From Orobanche coerulescens (Eukaryota; Streptophyta; Magnoliopsida; Lamiales; Orobanchaceae): a stretch of 64,000 nucleotides of DNA. This document shows, piece after piece, positions 33,632 to 45,723 of this stretch (within the stretch, counting starts at the first letter, position 1; every line of letters begins with the position of its first letter). The notes beneath the pieces are model-generated. The model had not been told where the DNA came from and did no database searches. It was given only the letters and a program-made list of their open reading frames with translations. The stretch covers positions 36,914,001 through 36,978,000 of the forward strand of contig CM065818.1 in NCBI GenBank assembly GCA_033398695.1, given 5' to 3'. The translations under genes were made by a program, and so were the position numbers.

Positions 33632-34489
33632 ATGAGTTTGCCGGATGTATTTCCAGATGAATTGCCGGGTATTGTGCCAGAGAGAGAAGTGGAATTTACT
33701 ATTGATTTAGTGCCAGGGACTAATCCGATATCGATTCCACCTTATAGAATGGCACCTGCCGAGTTGAAAGAGCTTAAGGTTCAGTTAGACGATTTGCTTG
33801 AAAAAGGATTCATCCAGCCGAGTGTATCGCCATGGGGAGCACCAGTTTTATTCGTTAAAAAGAAGGATGGGACTTGGCGATTGTGTATTGATTACCGTCA
33901 ATTGAACAAAGTGACGATCAGAAATAAATATCCGATACTTCTAATTGACGATTTGTTCGATCAGCTGCAGGGAGCCAAAGTGTTCTCGAAAATCGATCTA
34001 CGTTCTGGATACTATCAACTGAGAGTTAGAGATAGTGATGTAGAGAAGACTGCATTTCGAGTACGATACGGACACTTCGAGTTTCTCGTGATGCCGTTTG
34101 GATTAACAAATGCGCCTGCGGTATTTATGGATTTGATGAATCGTGTATTCAAACCGTTTTTGGATAATTTTGTGATAGTTTTTATCGATGATATTTTGGT
34201 CTACTCGCGGAGTATTGAAGAACATCAACAACATTTGAGATTGGTGTTACAGAAACTGAGAGACGAACGACTGTATGCTAAATTCAGTAAATGTGAGTTT
34301 TGGCTCGAAGAAGTAGAATTCTTGGGTCACGTGATTTCTAGTGAAGGCATCAAAGTCGACCCAAAAAAGGTAGAAGCTGTGTTGAACTGGCCGACACCTG
34401 TGAGTGTGACTGAGATTCGAAGTTTCCTTGGGTTAGCGGGATACTATCGCCGATTATCAGAAATTTTTCGTCAATTGCACTACCGTTGA
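33632..34489 (+). pseudogene. Ty3 reverse transcriptase
   Basis: Starts with the linker [12 protein letters not shown], then RT blocks [63 protein letters not shown], the catalytic FIDDILVYS and [12 protein letters not shown]. The frame is lost near 34460 (YYRRLSEI), where a one-base change shifts it away from the downstream frame. Confidence 0.92.
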
Positions 34490-35517
34490 CAAAGCTGACT
34501 AGGAAAGATGTAAAATATGACTGGAGTGGAGAATGTGAAAATAGTTTTCAAGAGTTGAAAGATCGTTTGACTCAAGCGCCAGTGTTGACCATACCAACAA
34601 GCTCCGAGGGATTTGTGATCTACAGTGATGCGTCACATCAGGGACTAGGATGTGTATTGATGCAGAGTGGAAGGGTAGTAGCATATGCCTCAAGACAACT
34701 GAAACCTCATGAGCTTAATTACCCGATTCACGATTTAGAATTAGCAGCGATTGTGTTTGCTCTGAAGTTATGGCGACATTACCTTTATGGTGAGAGTTGT
34801 GAAATCTTCACCGATCTTAAAAGCCTGAAATACTTGTTTACTCAGAAAGAGTTGAACTTGCGACAGAGGAGATGGATTGAGTTGATCAAAGACTACGACT
34901 GTACTATTCATTACCATCCTGGAAAAGCGAATGTAGTGGCATATGCGTTAAGTCGGAAATCACAAGGCTTGTTATCATGTATACAGTGCAAGGGAGTCGA
35001 TTTCATACGAGAAATGAAATTATTAAATGCTGAATTGATGATATCCGATAATGAAGTTATTATCGCACGATTTCAGGTGAGACCGATCTTAATTGATAAA
35101 ATTCGCGAATTGCAGAGTGAGGATTCAAGATTAATGAAATGTCGAGAAGAAGTGATCAATAAGAAGACAAAAGATTTTGCTATTCGAGCCGATGGAGTTC
35201 TGTGTTATGGGAACCGAATGTGTGTACCTAGAAATTCGGAATTGAGAAGAGAAATCTTAGAAGAAGCGCATAGTTCAGCTTATGCTATGCATCCAGGTAG
35301 TACCAAAATGTATAAGACGATTAAAGAGTACTACTGGTGGCCAGCTATGAAGAGGGAGATAGCAGAGTTCGTAGCTAGATGCCTTATTTGTCAACAAGTA
35401 AAAGCAGAACACCAGCGACCAGGAGGGTTATTACAGCCTTTACCGATTCCCGAGTGGAAGTGGGAGCACATTACGATGGATTTTGTTCGAGGATTACCGT
35501 CGACGCAGAGGGGGTAA
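34486..35517 (+). pseudogene. Ty3 RNase H and integrase zinc-binding domain
   Basis: RNase H begins [18 protein letters not shown], with [18 protein letters not shown]. Two normally conserved residues look changed: FTDLKSL where FTDHKSL is usual, and VVAYALSRK where VVADALSRK is usual. The HHCC domain of integrase follows ([29 protein letters not shown]), then the catalytic core begins ([10 protein letters not shown]). The frame ends at 35515-35517 by a shift in the G-run of CAGAGGGGGTAA. Confidence 0.9.
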
Positions 35518-36025
35518 CGAGTCCATCTGGGTTATTGTGGACCGGTTAACTAAGTCAGCACATTTCTTGCCAGTAAAAGTGACATTTAATCTTGATCATT
35601 ATGCAAAGATGTATGTATCAGAGATTGTCAGGTTACATGGGGCCCCAGTATCTATTGTGTCCGATCGAGATCCAAACTTTACTTCCCATTTTTGGCACCA
35701 CTTGCAGGAGGCGTTAGGGACGAAATTGAAATTCAGTACTGCGTTTCATCCACAAACAGATGGGCAATCAGAGAGGACGATCCAGACTTTAGAGGACATG
35801 TTACGGGCCTGTGTAATGGAGTTCTCCGGGAACTGGGAGAAGTACCTGTCGCTAATTGAGTTTGCATATAACAACAGTTACCACAGCAGTATTGGTATGG
35901 CACCATTTGAGGCATTATATGGTAGAAAGTGCAGAACTCCAATATGTTGGGGAGAAGTGGGTGAAATTAAAAATGAGAGCAGGGTGTTCGGACCTGAAAT
36001 TATTCAAGAGACTTCAAGCAAAATT
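35483..36025 (+). pseudogene. Ty3 integrase catalytic core, interrupted
   Basis: Continues the core: [15 protein letters not shown], the second catalytic Asp in [10 protein letters not shown], then [20 protein letters not shown] with the catalytic Glu, and [15 protein letters not shown]. At 36025 the frame runs into the inserted Tat element; the remaining C-terminus lies at 46786-47293. Confidence 0.92.
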
Positions 36026-36030
36026 GACAT

Positions 36031-36777
36031 TGATAGGACGTCGAATGTACGTTCACTGAAAACCCGGTTTAAAATATGGACCAATAAAGGTCCGACCTAG
36101 GTTCTTAGATAAGGAGATTACAACCCCAAGGTCCTTTAGAAGGTCGCCGACCTCGGAGGCCCCATTTAGCTGTGATATCTGTTAAGATAAAGGGCGCTGG
36201 CCTCGGAGGCCCCATTTAGCTGTGATATCTGTTAAGATAAAGGGCGCCGACCTCGGAGGCCCCATTTAGCTGTGACATCTGTTAGAAGGGCGCCGACCTC
36301 GGAGGCCCCCGCTGACCTATGATATCCGATAACAGGTCGCCGACCTCAAAGGCCTCTCAAACTACTGATTTGAATAGGGATGAGCCGACCTAAAAACCAT
36401 CGGACTCTTGGGAAAGAAGATCCTGACTCACCTGACAGAATCCCTAAGATCAGTGAGAACCCATACCTTGCCAATCCCGGAGATCCAGGGATTGAGAGCC
36501 CATACCTCGCAATCCCGGAAATCCAGGGATAGGAAATCGCAGCTTGAATCCCTGGATATCCGGGATTCTCTCTAGGAATCAGGAATCATCTCAGATAACA
36601 AGGCATCCTCCCTCCTATAAAAGGGAGAGGGGGGGTTCCTTAAAAGGGATTCAGACTCTGAGAATACAGCATTTTAGAGAGAGAAAGAAAAGAGAGTACT
36701 TCATATATTTTGGGTTTTCTTAGCTAAACTTCTAAGATTAACCCGGTTCTTGGTGGCCGATCAGCTCGGTTCCATCA
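36031..36777 (+). repeat. 5' LTR of the Tat-like element
   Basis: TGATAGGACGTCG to GGTTCCATCA. It contains about four tandem units of 50-62 bp with GACCTCGGAGGCCCCATTTA (36145-36345) and a repeated AATCCCGGAGATCCAGGGAT block (36470-36570). It differs from the 3' LTR at roughly 18 positions, many of the form CTG here against CCG there. Confidence 0.93.
36607..36625 (+). promoter_or_regulatory. TATA box of the Tat LTR
   Basis: CTCCCTCCTATAAAAGGGAG, 50-60 bp upstream of CAGACTCTGAGAATACAGC, a plausible transcript start area. The same motif is at about 46612-46630 in the 3' LTR. Confidence 0.6.
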
Positions 36778-36779
36778 AG

Positions 36780-36797
36780 TGGCGCCGTCTGTGGGAA
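36780..36797 (+). other. Primer binding site of the Tat-like element
   Basis: TGGCGCCGTCTGTGGGAA, two bases after the LTR end, a primer-site sequence common in Tat and related plant Ty3 elements. I do not name the tRNA. Confidence 0.7.
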
Positions 36798-36839
36798 CGT
36801 GACATCGAGTCACTTTGAGTTGAGACGTGAGGTTAGTAA

Positions 36840-38260
36840 TGGCAGAAGAAATGAACCAGAAGAGAACAGGGGATTTAATACCCAGAAATCTAGAAGAGGA
36901 ACTAGCGGCGGCGGGTGGAGAAGCGACTCTGGAGAAAACGCCCGCCACCTGTAGAAGAAGTCGCACCCAAAGACAATTACACTAACGAAGGAAGCCTTGG
37001 CCGACATAATCGCCTGCAATCCGTAAGAGCCGGGAGGTCGAAAAACAAAGGGTACCACGAAAAGTAATACCTATCTATCGGATGGGCCAAGAAATTGATC
37101 GGCAAGAAGAACATGGTGAGAGTTATCCAAAATATGGGAGCGATCTAGCAGGAAAAAATGCAGATCCTTGATATCCGGCATGCAGACGAGGCTGGAAGAG
37201 TTGCGGCAGAGGGTTGCGGGAGGGACATGGAAAGTCATCAGGCCATCCCTTCTCGAAGGCATACTACAGCCGAGCTCCGTATGGGTTTAGGGTCATTACC
37301 TTCACCTATGATGGACTCTCGATCCTACCCGACATTTATACGATTCGAGAACATGGCGGTACTACATAGATATTCGGATGCCGTGAGTTGCAGGCATTCT
37401 TAGCCACACCGACCGAGTCGGCTCAAGATTAGTTCCACGGATACCCCCTGGGTCAATCACCAGCTTCAAAACTTTCAGCTCCGCGTTCTTGACGCATTTT
37501 GCCAGCGCCAGGGCGCACCAAAAGACCTTCATGTCCTTGTTCAGTATCAAACAATATTCTGGAGAAGCGCTGAGAGCTTATGTGACCCGATTCACGAAGG
37601 CGTGTCTGGAGGTACCCTCGTCGTCAGAAGAGGTATAAACCAGTGCCTTGACACAGGATCGAGGCCGGGGTTGTTACGCACCTCATTAGCTAAAAAACCA
37701 GCCAGAACATACGATGAGGTCTTAGCCCGATGCTCGAAGTACATCAACGTTGAGGAAACCGAGAAGGATATGGAGGAGTTGCATGAAAAGCCCGAGGATG
37801 GGGAAAGGGGGTCCAGCAGATTGATACAGCGGGAGGAGTACACCTTTCAAGGAAATTTGCCTCGGGAAGAAATGTCACGGGGGAAAACAGATCGGAAGAA
37901 GAACGATATCGTTCTAAGGCGACCAAGATTTGACCAATACTGACCCCACTAACAATGAGGAGAGCCTGAGTTTTGGAAGCGGTTGAGGGTAAGATGAGCA
38001 GGGTCATCGAGTGGCACGCATCTCGCCTAATAGCCCACCCAAATTAAGTCGATCTTTATTGTCGATTCCACAATGATTACGGGCATAAAGCAGACGAATG
38101 CAAGCACCTTAAGGATGAGATCGAGAGGCCGGGTCCGAGCGGGACATCGATGGAGTTCACATATCAACAGAAATGGAGGTCGGAGCGGCCACCCATGCCC
38201 CAAGGAGGCGGGGTGAAAAGAGAAGCTCCACGGGGACCCGCTGCTCCCGGCTAAAAAGGA
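36840..38260 (+). pseudogene. Tat gag remnant
   Basis: The first ATG after the primer site (36840, MAEEMNQKRT) opens a short frame. Gag-like pieces appear in different frames: FLATPTESAQDW, SFQNFQLRVLDAFCQRQGAP (about 37460), and 37602-37943 with KPARTYDEVLARCSKYINVE. Frequent frame changes show many small indels. The capsid role is inferred from position and from the typical retrotransposon gag pattern. Confidence 0.6.
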
Positions 38261-38435
38261 GTGATCCACATGATATCGGGGACCAACCGACTAAGTTCTA
38301 ATCGAGCTAGGAAAGCCCACGCACGAAAGGCTAGGTGTCATCAACTCAAGGAGGTCGTCGCCTCTGTAGGCGGTGGGCCTATCATTCGATTGACCCCATG
38401 GATTATAATGGGATACATACGCCCACAATGACGCG

Positions 38436-38735
38436 TTGGTCATCACGGCGAAATCGCGATTACGATGTGCAGAGGGTGTTTATCGATACGGAAGCTCGGT
38501 AGACATCTTATTCTATGACTGTTTCAAGCAGATGAACACGGAAGTGGAATTGAGAAAGGTAGATACCGCGCTCTATGGGTTACGTATGGCCGAGGTGCAA
38601 CTTGATGGGAGAGGTGGTGCTTCCGGTGGCACTAGGTCGGATGCCCCATCGGAAGGTCAAGACACTCGATTCTTAGTGGTGGACACCAAATCGGCCTATA
38701 ACGCCATTTTAGACGGCCAGGGCTCAACAAATTGA
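38436..38735 (+). pseudogene. Tat protease remnant
   Basis: ALVITAK before it and SSVDILFYDCFKQM within it match the Tat protease active-site region, whose DTG motif reads YGSSVD here because of a frame shift. The end reads LVVDTKSAYNAILDG, also typical. Non-functional. Confidence 0.7.
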
Positions 38736-39249
38736 AGCGGTAGCCTCTACCGCGCACATGAAAGTGAAATTCCCGTAGGAGGAGGTGGGAGAGGTAGCAG
38801 GAGATCGGTTGTCGCCGTTCTTGTTATCAAACAACCGTGAAGTAGGAGTACAGCGTGGAAAGAGGACACCCGAGGCTGGGGTCGGATCGAGTCCAAGAGG
38901 AATAAACAATCGAAGACACCCGAGGAAGCCGAGGAAGAAGGTGTCAAGCCCAACGAGGAGTTGCTAGAAATAGAATTGGTTCGGGAAAGCGGAAACAAAG
39001 ACTCGCATGGGGAGTCGGTTGGACGATGGAATAAAGGAAGGCCTCATCACCGCTAAGAAGATTCGTGGACATTTTCGCATTCACGGTGAGGATCCGTGGG
39101 AATCACCAACAGATTGCCGAACACAGTTGAACATCGACCCCACCATAAGACCAAGAAAGGTAAGAGGAGGCATTTCGGGCCGGAAATGGATGGGGTCATT
39201 GGGGAAGAGGTTGATAAGCTCCTCCGAGTGGGCACATAATGGAAATCCG

Positions 39250-39850
39250 GTTTAGGAGTGGCTATCCAATGCCGTGATGGTAGGGAAGGGCCCGGGGAAG
39301 TGGAGGATGTGCATGGACTTAGGGACCTAAATAAAGCATGTCCCAAGGATCACTACCCGTTGCCCCGCATAGATCACCGGTGGATTCAACCTCGGGTGCG
39401 AGTTACTCGATGATGGACGCTTCCCAAGGATATCATCAAATTCCTCTACTTTTAGGACGTAAAGAGGGTTAGTTTTGTGGTTTCAAAGGGAACTTTTTGC
39501 TATGTACGCATGCCTTTTGGATTGAAAAATGCAGGAGCTACATATCGAGGATGGTCGGAGAATCTTTAAATCCCAAATCGCGAAACATGGAGGTATACGT
39601 GGATGATATGCTAGTGAAAAGTGTGAAGGCGGAGAACATATCGGGGACCTAGAAGAGACGTTCGAGAACTGCGCACATACGGAATGAAACTCAACCCATC
39701 AAAATGCTCTTTTGGAGTCAAATCGGGAAAATTCTGGGGTATGTGGTCACAGAGCAAGGAATCGAGGTCAACCGGAGAAGGTCAAGGCGATCGCAAATGA
39801 ATCCTCCAAAAATATAAAGGATATCCAGATACTAACGGGAAGAATAGCAG
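39250..39850 (+). pseudogene. Tat reverse transcriptase remnant
   Basis: Pieces in shifting frames: KWRMCMD, LNKACPKDHYPLP (about 39330), GTFCYVRMPFGLKNAGATY (39490-39545), catalytic VYVDDMLVKS (39593-39622), then a GYVVTEQGIEV-like block near 39735. The domain order is intact; the sequence is too broken to encode an enzyme. Confidence 0.8.
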
Positions 39851-40067
39851 TGAGCCGTTTCATATCACGCTCGTAGAAGGGGTTCCCATTTTTAAACTCT
39901 TAAGAAAAGGGAACAAGTTCGAATGGACCTTAAGCGCAAACGGCATTCGAAAAATTGAAAGAGTATTTGGCCGAGCCGCCTACTCACCAAACCAAGATCA
40001 GGAGAGGATCTTGTACTCTACTTATCCGTGGGAGAAGGAGCGGTGAGCTCGGTCTTCGAGAGAAGAA

Positions 40068-40577
40068 ATGAATAAACAAAAGCCCATTTATTATACGAGC
40101 CGAATCTTGCAAGGAGCAGAACGGAACTACTCCGAGCTAGAAAAAGGGGCGCTGGCGTTAGTGGTTACGGCCAGGCGATTGAGGCCCTATTTCCTAGCCC
40201 ACCGGATAAAATTGCGAACCAACTTGCCCTTGAGAGAAATATTAGGGCGACCTAATGTATCAGGTCGTCTGGTGAAGTGGGCGGTGGAAATGGGGGAGTA
40301 CGACATGGAATATGAGCCGAGAACGGCGATTAAAGCTCAGGCCCTAGCAGACTTTATCCAAGAGGGGGCCATGCCGTCGCCACCAGAAGGACAGTGGCTG
40401 TTGCATGTGGATGGATCGGCGACAACCAGTGGTTCTGGGGCAGGAATAATTCTCACTACCCCGGAAGGCGAGCAATTAGAATATGCCATAAAATTCGATT
40501 TCAGGGCATCTAACAACGAGGCCGAATATGAAGCCCTGGTCAAGGGAATGCAGCTGGGAATAGACTTAGGCGCATGA
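40068..40577 (+). pseudogene. Tat double RNase H region
   Basis: The first half is the retrotransposon RNase H (PIYYTSRILQGAERNYSELE, LTARRLRPYF-like). The second half is the additional RNase H with LLHVDGSATTSGSGAGIILT and FRASNNEAEYEALVKGMQLG, a diagnostic feature of the Tat lineage. It stops at 40575-40577, but homologous sequence continues (YSDSQLVTQQVEGKFE) after a changed codon. Confidence 0.88.
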
Positions 40578-40899
40578 CGACTAATTGCTTACTCTGATTC
40601 CCAACTGGTCACACAACAGGTAGAAGGAAAATTTGAGATAAATGAAGATCGGATGAAGAAGTATGTGGAGGAAGTAAAAGAGGCTGCCAAAAAACTAGGT
40701 GAATGGAAGTTAGTCCATATCCCTAGGTCGGAGAATGCAAAAGCTGATTACCTAGCAAAGATGGGAAGCTCCTTAGTGGATTGCCGCCGCTCATGAACGA
40801 TGCGGGAGCGGCCAAGTAGCATCATGAAACAGGTGATGGAGGTGAATGAGATGGCAGATTAGCGAACTCCTTTGTTGGCATACCTAAGAAGGCGGAATT

Positions 40900-42050
40900 A
40901 CCCAAGGAGAGACAAGAAAGAATGAAAATTGTGCGAAGAGCGGCAAGGTTACTCGCATTAATGATGAGCTATATAAAAGGTCCTACCTCGGGCCATACCT
41001 ACGATGCATCTCGGAAGAAGAAGGGCGAAGTGTATTGGAAGAAATCCATGAAGGGTGTCATGAGACCATACCAAAGGAAGAGCGCCGATTAGCAAAACGC
41101 TAAGGCTGGTTTCTTTTGGCCGACCATGAACAAGAAAGCGGTGGAAATGGTTAAGCGATGCCAAAATGTCAAGTGCACGCACCCTTAATTCATATCCCAG
41201 TGAGGATATGATCACCATGGGAGCGCCCTGTCCATTCGCCAAATGGGAATTGACATCATGGGGCGGTTTACACTGCTCGGGAGGAAGAAAGTTCTTAATA
41301 GTAGCCATAGACTACTTCACAAATGGGTAGAGGCCGAGCTGTGGCCACCATAACCGAGCAAAGAATCATAAGTTTCTGTTTAACAACATTTCTGCAGTGC
41401 GGAGCGCCCAGATACTCATCTCGAGATAATGGAACCCAATTCAATGGGAAGAGAACCCGATCTGGTGCGAGGCATGCATATCAAGCAAAGGTTGTGCGGT
41501 TGCTCACCCGCAAGCTAACGGGCAAGTAGAGGTAACTAACGAGAACAATCTTGCGGGGATAAAAACCGCTTAGACAAAGTGGGTGGAGGATGGGTGGATG
41601 AGCTTAGCTCGGTACTATGGTAAATGCAGGACCACACCTAGATCGTCAATGGAGAAACACCCTTGAGTATGGTCTACGGGTCAGGCCGTCATCCCATGAA
41701 GTCGGAGAAATGTCCCATCGGGTTCGATGGTTCAACGAGGTGGAGAACGAGGAAATAATGAAGGAAGCGTTAGATACCATAGAAGAAAGGAGGGAAGCGG
41801 CGGCGAATCGAAAGATACAAAAGCGACAAAAGCGGCTCATGACAAAAGAGTCAAGAAGAGACAATTCCAGTCGGTGATTTGGTGCTCGGGCGGTGATGCC
41901 CTCGGGAAAACAGAAAGCTGGAACCGAATCGGGAGGGCCCTTACAAGGTAATCCGAATTTACGCGGGAGGAGCTTACGAGCTTGAGGATATGGAGGGCGC
42001 CTCATCAAAAGACCTTGGAACATATGTCACTTAAAAAGTATTTTGTGTGA
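40900..42050 (+). pseudogene. Tat integrase remnant
   Basis: Recognisable parts in several frames: a zinc-domain region near 41110 (GFFWPTM), the core with GAPRYSSRDNGTQFNGK (about 41400-41450), and the C-terminal end REGPYKVIRIYAGGAYELED (about 41925-41990) followed by KKYFV and TGA at 42048-42050. Integrase would insert the element cDNA; here it is decayed. Confidence 0.75.
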
Positions 42051-42139
42051 AGAGATGTGGAAAAAGCTTATGTTGTTTTAATGAAAGTCTATTACAAAAA
42101 TATATCTCGAATGTGTTGATCAAGTAAAACTAGAATCGA

Positions 42140-42615
42140 CATCCGAGCAGGCGAAACGCCTCGGATCCGAGTAAGGGTGAACCGCCTCGACATCCGAGCA
42201 GGCGAAACGCCTCAGATTCAGTAAGGGTGAACCGCCCTCGACATCCGAGCAGGCGAAACGCCTCCGAGATCCGAGTAAGGGTGAACCGCCTCTGACATCT
42301 GAATAGGCGAAACGCCTCCAGATCCGAGTAAGGGTGAACCGCCCTCTGACATCTGAATAGGCGAAACGCCTCCAGATCCGAGTAAGGGTGAATCGCCCTC
42401 TGACATCTGAATAGGCGAAACGCCTCCAGATCCGAGTAAGGGTGAACCGCCCTCTGACATCTGAATAGGCGAAACGCCTCCAGATCCGAGTAAGGGTGAA
42501 TCGCCCTCTGACATCTGAATAGGCGAAACGCCTCCAGATCCGAGTAAGGGTGAACCGCCCTCTGACATCTGAATAGGCGAAACGCCTCCAGATCCGAGTA
42601 AAGGCGAACCGACCT
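42140..42615 (+). repeat. 54-bp tandem repeat downstream of Tat pol
   Basis: GCGAAACGCCTC recurs at 42151, 42202, 42253, 42307, 42361, 42415, 42469, 42523 and 42577: first units 51 bp, later ones 54 bp. The unit also has ATCCGAGTAAGGGTGAACCG. Because 54 is a multiple of three, the minus strand shows a repetitive 18-residue open frame, which I regard as a by-product. Confidence 0.92.
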
Positions 42616-42727
42616 ATGAAACTATGACTAAAGGGAAATACCCAACTTACACTAAAGATCGGTGAAAAGGTTAAGTCAAACTGGTCGGATTACATTTAGG
42701 AATTTTCGAAATTTAAAGTGGGGACTC

Positions 42728-42960
42728 CGAGCTATATCGACTTTGTTGTATCAAAACAAACAGGCACAAGATACATTAAGGTTACAAGCAATGCCGAGCT
42801 ATATCGACTTTGTTGTATCAAAACAAACAGGCACAAGATACATTAAGGTTACAAGCAATACCGAGCTATATCGACTTTGTTGTATCAAAACAAACAGGCA
42901 CAAGATACATTAAGGTTACAAGCAATACCGAGCTATATCAACTTTGTTGTCATTCAACTC
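42728..42960 (+). repeat. 67-bp tandem repeat
   Basis: CGAGCTATATCGACTTTGTT starts at about 42728, 42795, 42862 and 42929; period 67 bp, 3.4 copies. Confidence 0.92.
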
Positions 42961-43079
42961 AAAAAGCACACAAACCCAAAGTACATTCAACTCAGAAGGT
43001 TGTCATTCAAAATAAGCTGTGCCAGTACAAATAAAGTAGGAAAAAAATTAAAAGAAAAATATACATTGTCTACACTAAG

Positions 43080-45700
43080 CTACGAGCTCACGAAGACGGA
43101 GGAGGCGGCGGAGGAGAAGCATCACGATCGGTCCCAACCACCTCGGGAGTAGGAGTATTGGCCCTAACAGTGAGGTGGGAGGATCGGAAGCGGCTCAAGT
43201 CTAAGCGATTCCTTTAGGGACTCCTCAAGGGCGTCCTTCCACCAGCCGCCTCCGAGATTCTTCCACATCCGGACCAACCCGAAGGCAGGAGCCCGTCAAT
43301 GCAAAGATCCGGTCGGCTCGCGAAAAGCCCAATGAAGCTAGCCGCTCACGAGCACGGGTGAGCAAAATCAAAATATTGCGTCGCAGTGGGCTAGCTTTAC
43401 CAGAATGCGGTGGAATTATGATACCGGGCCAGAGGGCGGAGCAGTAGGCCTCCGAGAAAGAGTGACCAACGTCACTAGTTAGGAATCGGCGTCGGCCATC
43501 CGTCACCGCGCTCATAAGGCGATCCTTCGGACCTAGCCTCGGCTAGTTGGGTCTCAGCAGGTCACTTTTCCGACGCCGCTCTAGCTTGAGCTTGAAGTCG
43601 GCGACCTTCTCGATTCGGCCTTCGCCCGTGCCTCAAGTTGGGCTATCCTTTCGGATTCGGCCCTAGCTTCCGACAACCGAGCCTCGAGCCGGCCCACCTT
43701 CTCCGTTTCACCAAGACATGGTCTTCCAAAATTTGACTCTTGGTTTAGCCGAACATTGGCCATCTGGGCCCGCTCTAAAACCGCCTCCCGCTCGGACTCC
43801 TTCTTGAGCGGCATCTAAGCGATACTCCCTCTCTGAAGCCGGGCCGAAAGATCAGAATTAGCCGCCAGGGCGGCCTCCAGGTCGGCTTGCATCTGGGTGA
43901 GCTGCGAAGAAGAAGTAGCGCCGAGCTTATGATCCTCGGCGAAGGTCACGAAGGTGGCGAAGAACTGCATAAGAAATTGTACCAGGTCGGCAAAGGGTAA
44001 TAATAAACATAAAAATAACCAAAAGAGGTATGAAGGCGAAAAGGGGAATACCTTCCCAAAGTACATCATCATAGAGTCAAATTTAGGGTCCTCCTCGGCG
44101 TCTCGTAACCCCAGCTTATCCTTAGCCGGGACCATGGAGCTAAAGTAAGGGAGGAATTTCTCAAACTCCTTGCAACGGAGAAGAGTCTCCATAGCCGGAC
44201 CTGGAGGACCCGCGGTCTTCGGCCGTTTGGAAGCAGGGGAGCTAGGAGAAGAGGCCCTCTGAGTGACCTGAAGTTGCCGAGACGAGCTCGCAGAGCCTCG
44301 TCCGGTGGTCAAGGTAGGAGCCAGATCGGATGGAAGAGTTACCCCAGACTTGAGGCGAGCAGGAGCCTTCCGTTTGGCTTTGGACGAGCCCTCCGCCCTC
44401 TCCTTGGGAGGATTCGTCGACTTAGGAACCTTCACTTTGTTTGGTTCAGCTGGCTTGGAGGCATCCGTGGCGGAGTTCGCATGAATCGATCTACAAAAAC
44501 AAGTACAAACGGTCAAGGAAATATACAAAAAATCAAAAAAACAAATATCTAAAAAAATATATACATAGATAAAGCCTACCGATGTCGGGATAGCGGGTAG
44601 GGATTCGAGCTCACCACAATGGAGCAGAAGATCATGGAATTGCGTCACTGGAAAGCATTATAGGGAATGACATTCCATTCCGAACTTTCTCGACCCACGC
44701 GGCCGGATGGAACTACGCTGGGAATAGGATCACGGCTCGGAGTAGCTGCGTCCATTGCGTAGAAAGCCCAGAATCGGATGTGGGGAGCCGAAGGAAAAGA
44801 AGCGGGACCTCCAGTCCTTCACATTGGAAGGAGGTGGGTGAAAAATGGGCGTCGTTTGGGAGGTCAAGTAAAAGAGCCTTTAAAACTCTTTAGCCCAAAG
44901 CAAAAATAGAAAAAGCCAGTCGGGTTCCTCTTATCTGTAATGACACAAAGACGAGAAAACCCACCATGTAGCGAAAAGAGTTAGGAGAGAACTGGTTGAG
45001 GAAGATTGTATTTAGTGGAGAGAGAGACAAGGAAGGGATGGGGTGGGAAGCGGAGACCACCGCTCACCGGTCCACAAACCGTAATATGACCGGAGGGGAT
45101 GATCGGGGTATCGCTAGCCCGAGGTGTGACAAATTCCCACCGGGGAAGCCTAAGAAATCTTATAAAACTAGCAGTGGCCGGGCTAGTCCTCGATAGAGGA
45201 TGGGGAGGAGAACTCGAGTCGCCCCTACAACCGTTTGATAGGGGTCGGCTAAAAGGCCGGTCCACGATTACCTCGTCCGCGGGGAGGGGAAGGAGGATCT
45301 ACAACGATTAGGGGATGCCGAGGGGGATGTCACCTAGCTCGGACGATCACGTCACCTAAAGGTTCATCCCTAAGGCGGAGGGAGGAACCAGAGCTCGCCC
45401 GACCTACCCCGAATCCCCATCGAAGAGGAAAGACCCTCCAAAAAGAGTTCACGGCCGACTACGAAATATTTTGGGAATCCAAGGCATTGACATAACTTGA
45501 GGAAAAGGGGAGGAAGAAGAAAAGGAAAAATATGTGTAAAACAAATCAAAAAGCTAAAGATGTTTAGATGAACATACCCATGGGATTGGGTGGAAGTTCA
45601 CAGGAGAAAGGTGGAGCAAACTTGTCGCGGGGCGAATAGTCACGATTGCTAGGGTTGCACGGGAATTTTGCACGAGAGATTGAGGGTGTAAAATCGCGGA
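43080..45700 (-). pseudogene. Antisense gene of the Tat element ('putative gypsy-type transposon' protein)
   Basis: On the strand opposite to pol, spliced-looking open segments run from about 45300 to 43225. The segment 44981-45265 ends GGLRFPPHPFLVSLSTKYNL and continues NSFRYMVGFLVFV; near 44805 it reads VKDWRSRFFSFG. These match the plant 'putative gypsy type transposon' domain (as I recall, Pfam PF04195). 43815-44480 is a basic and Ser/Pro-rich linker (PKERAEGSSKAKRKAPARL). 43581-43880 has coiled-coil composition (LEAALAANSDLSARLQ, VGRLEARLSEARAESERIAQ). Stops and frame changes break it. Such antisense genes are known in Tat-lineage elements; their function is unclear. Confidence 0.7.
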
Positions 45701-45723
45701 AGTGGTAAAGGGGGAAGAAGAAG

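Noticed and set aside
37592..39346. Several minus-strand frames across Tat gag-pol
   Set aside because: They are shadows of the sense gag-pol frames; the genuine antisense gene starts only downstream of the repeats at 43080.
42218..42568. Minus-strand frame with a perfect 18-residue repeat
   Set aside because: Explained by a 54-bp tandem repeat whose length is a multiple of three; no start or splice context.
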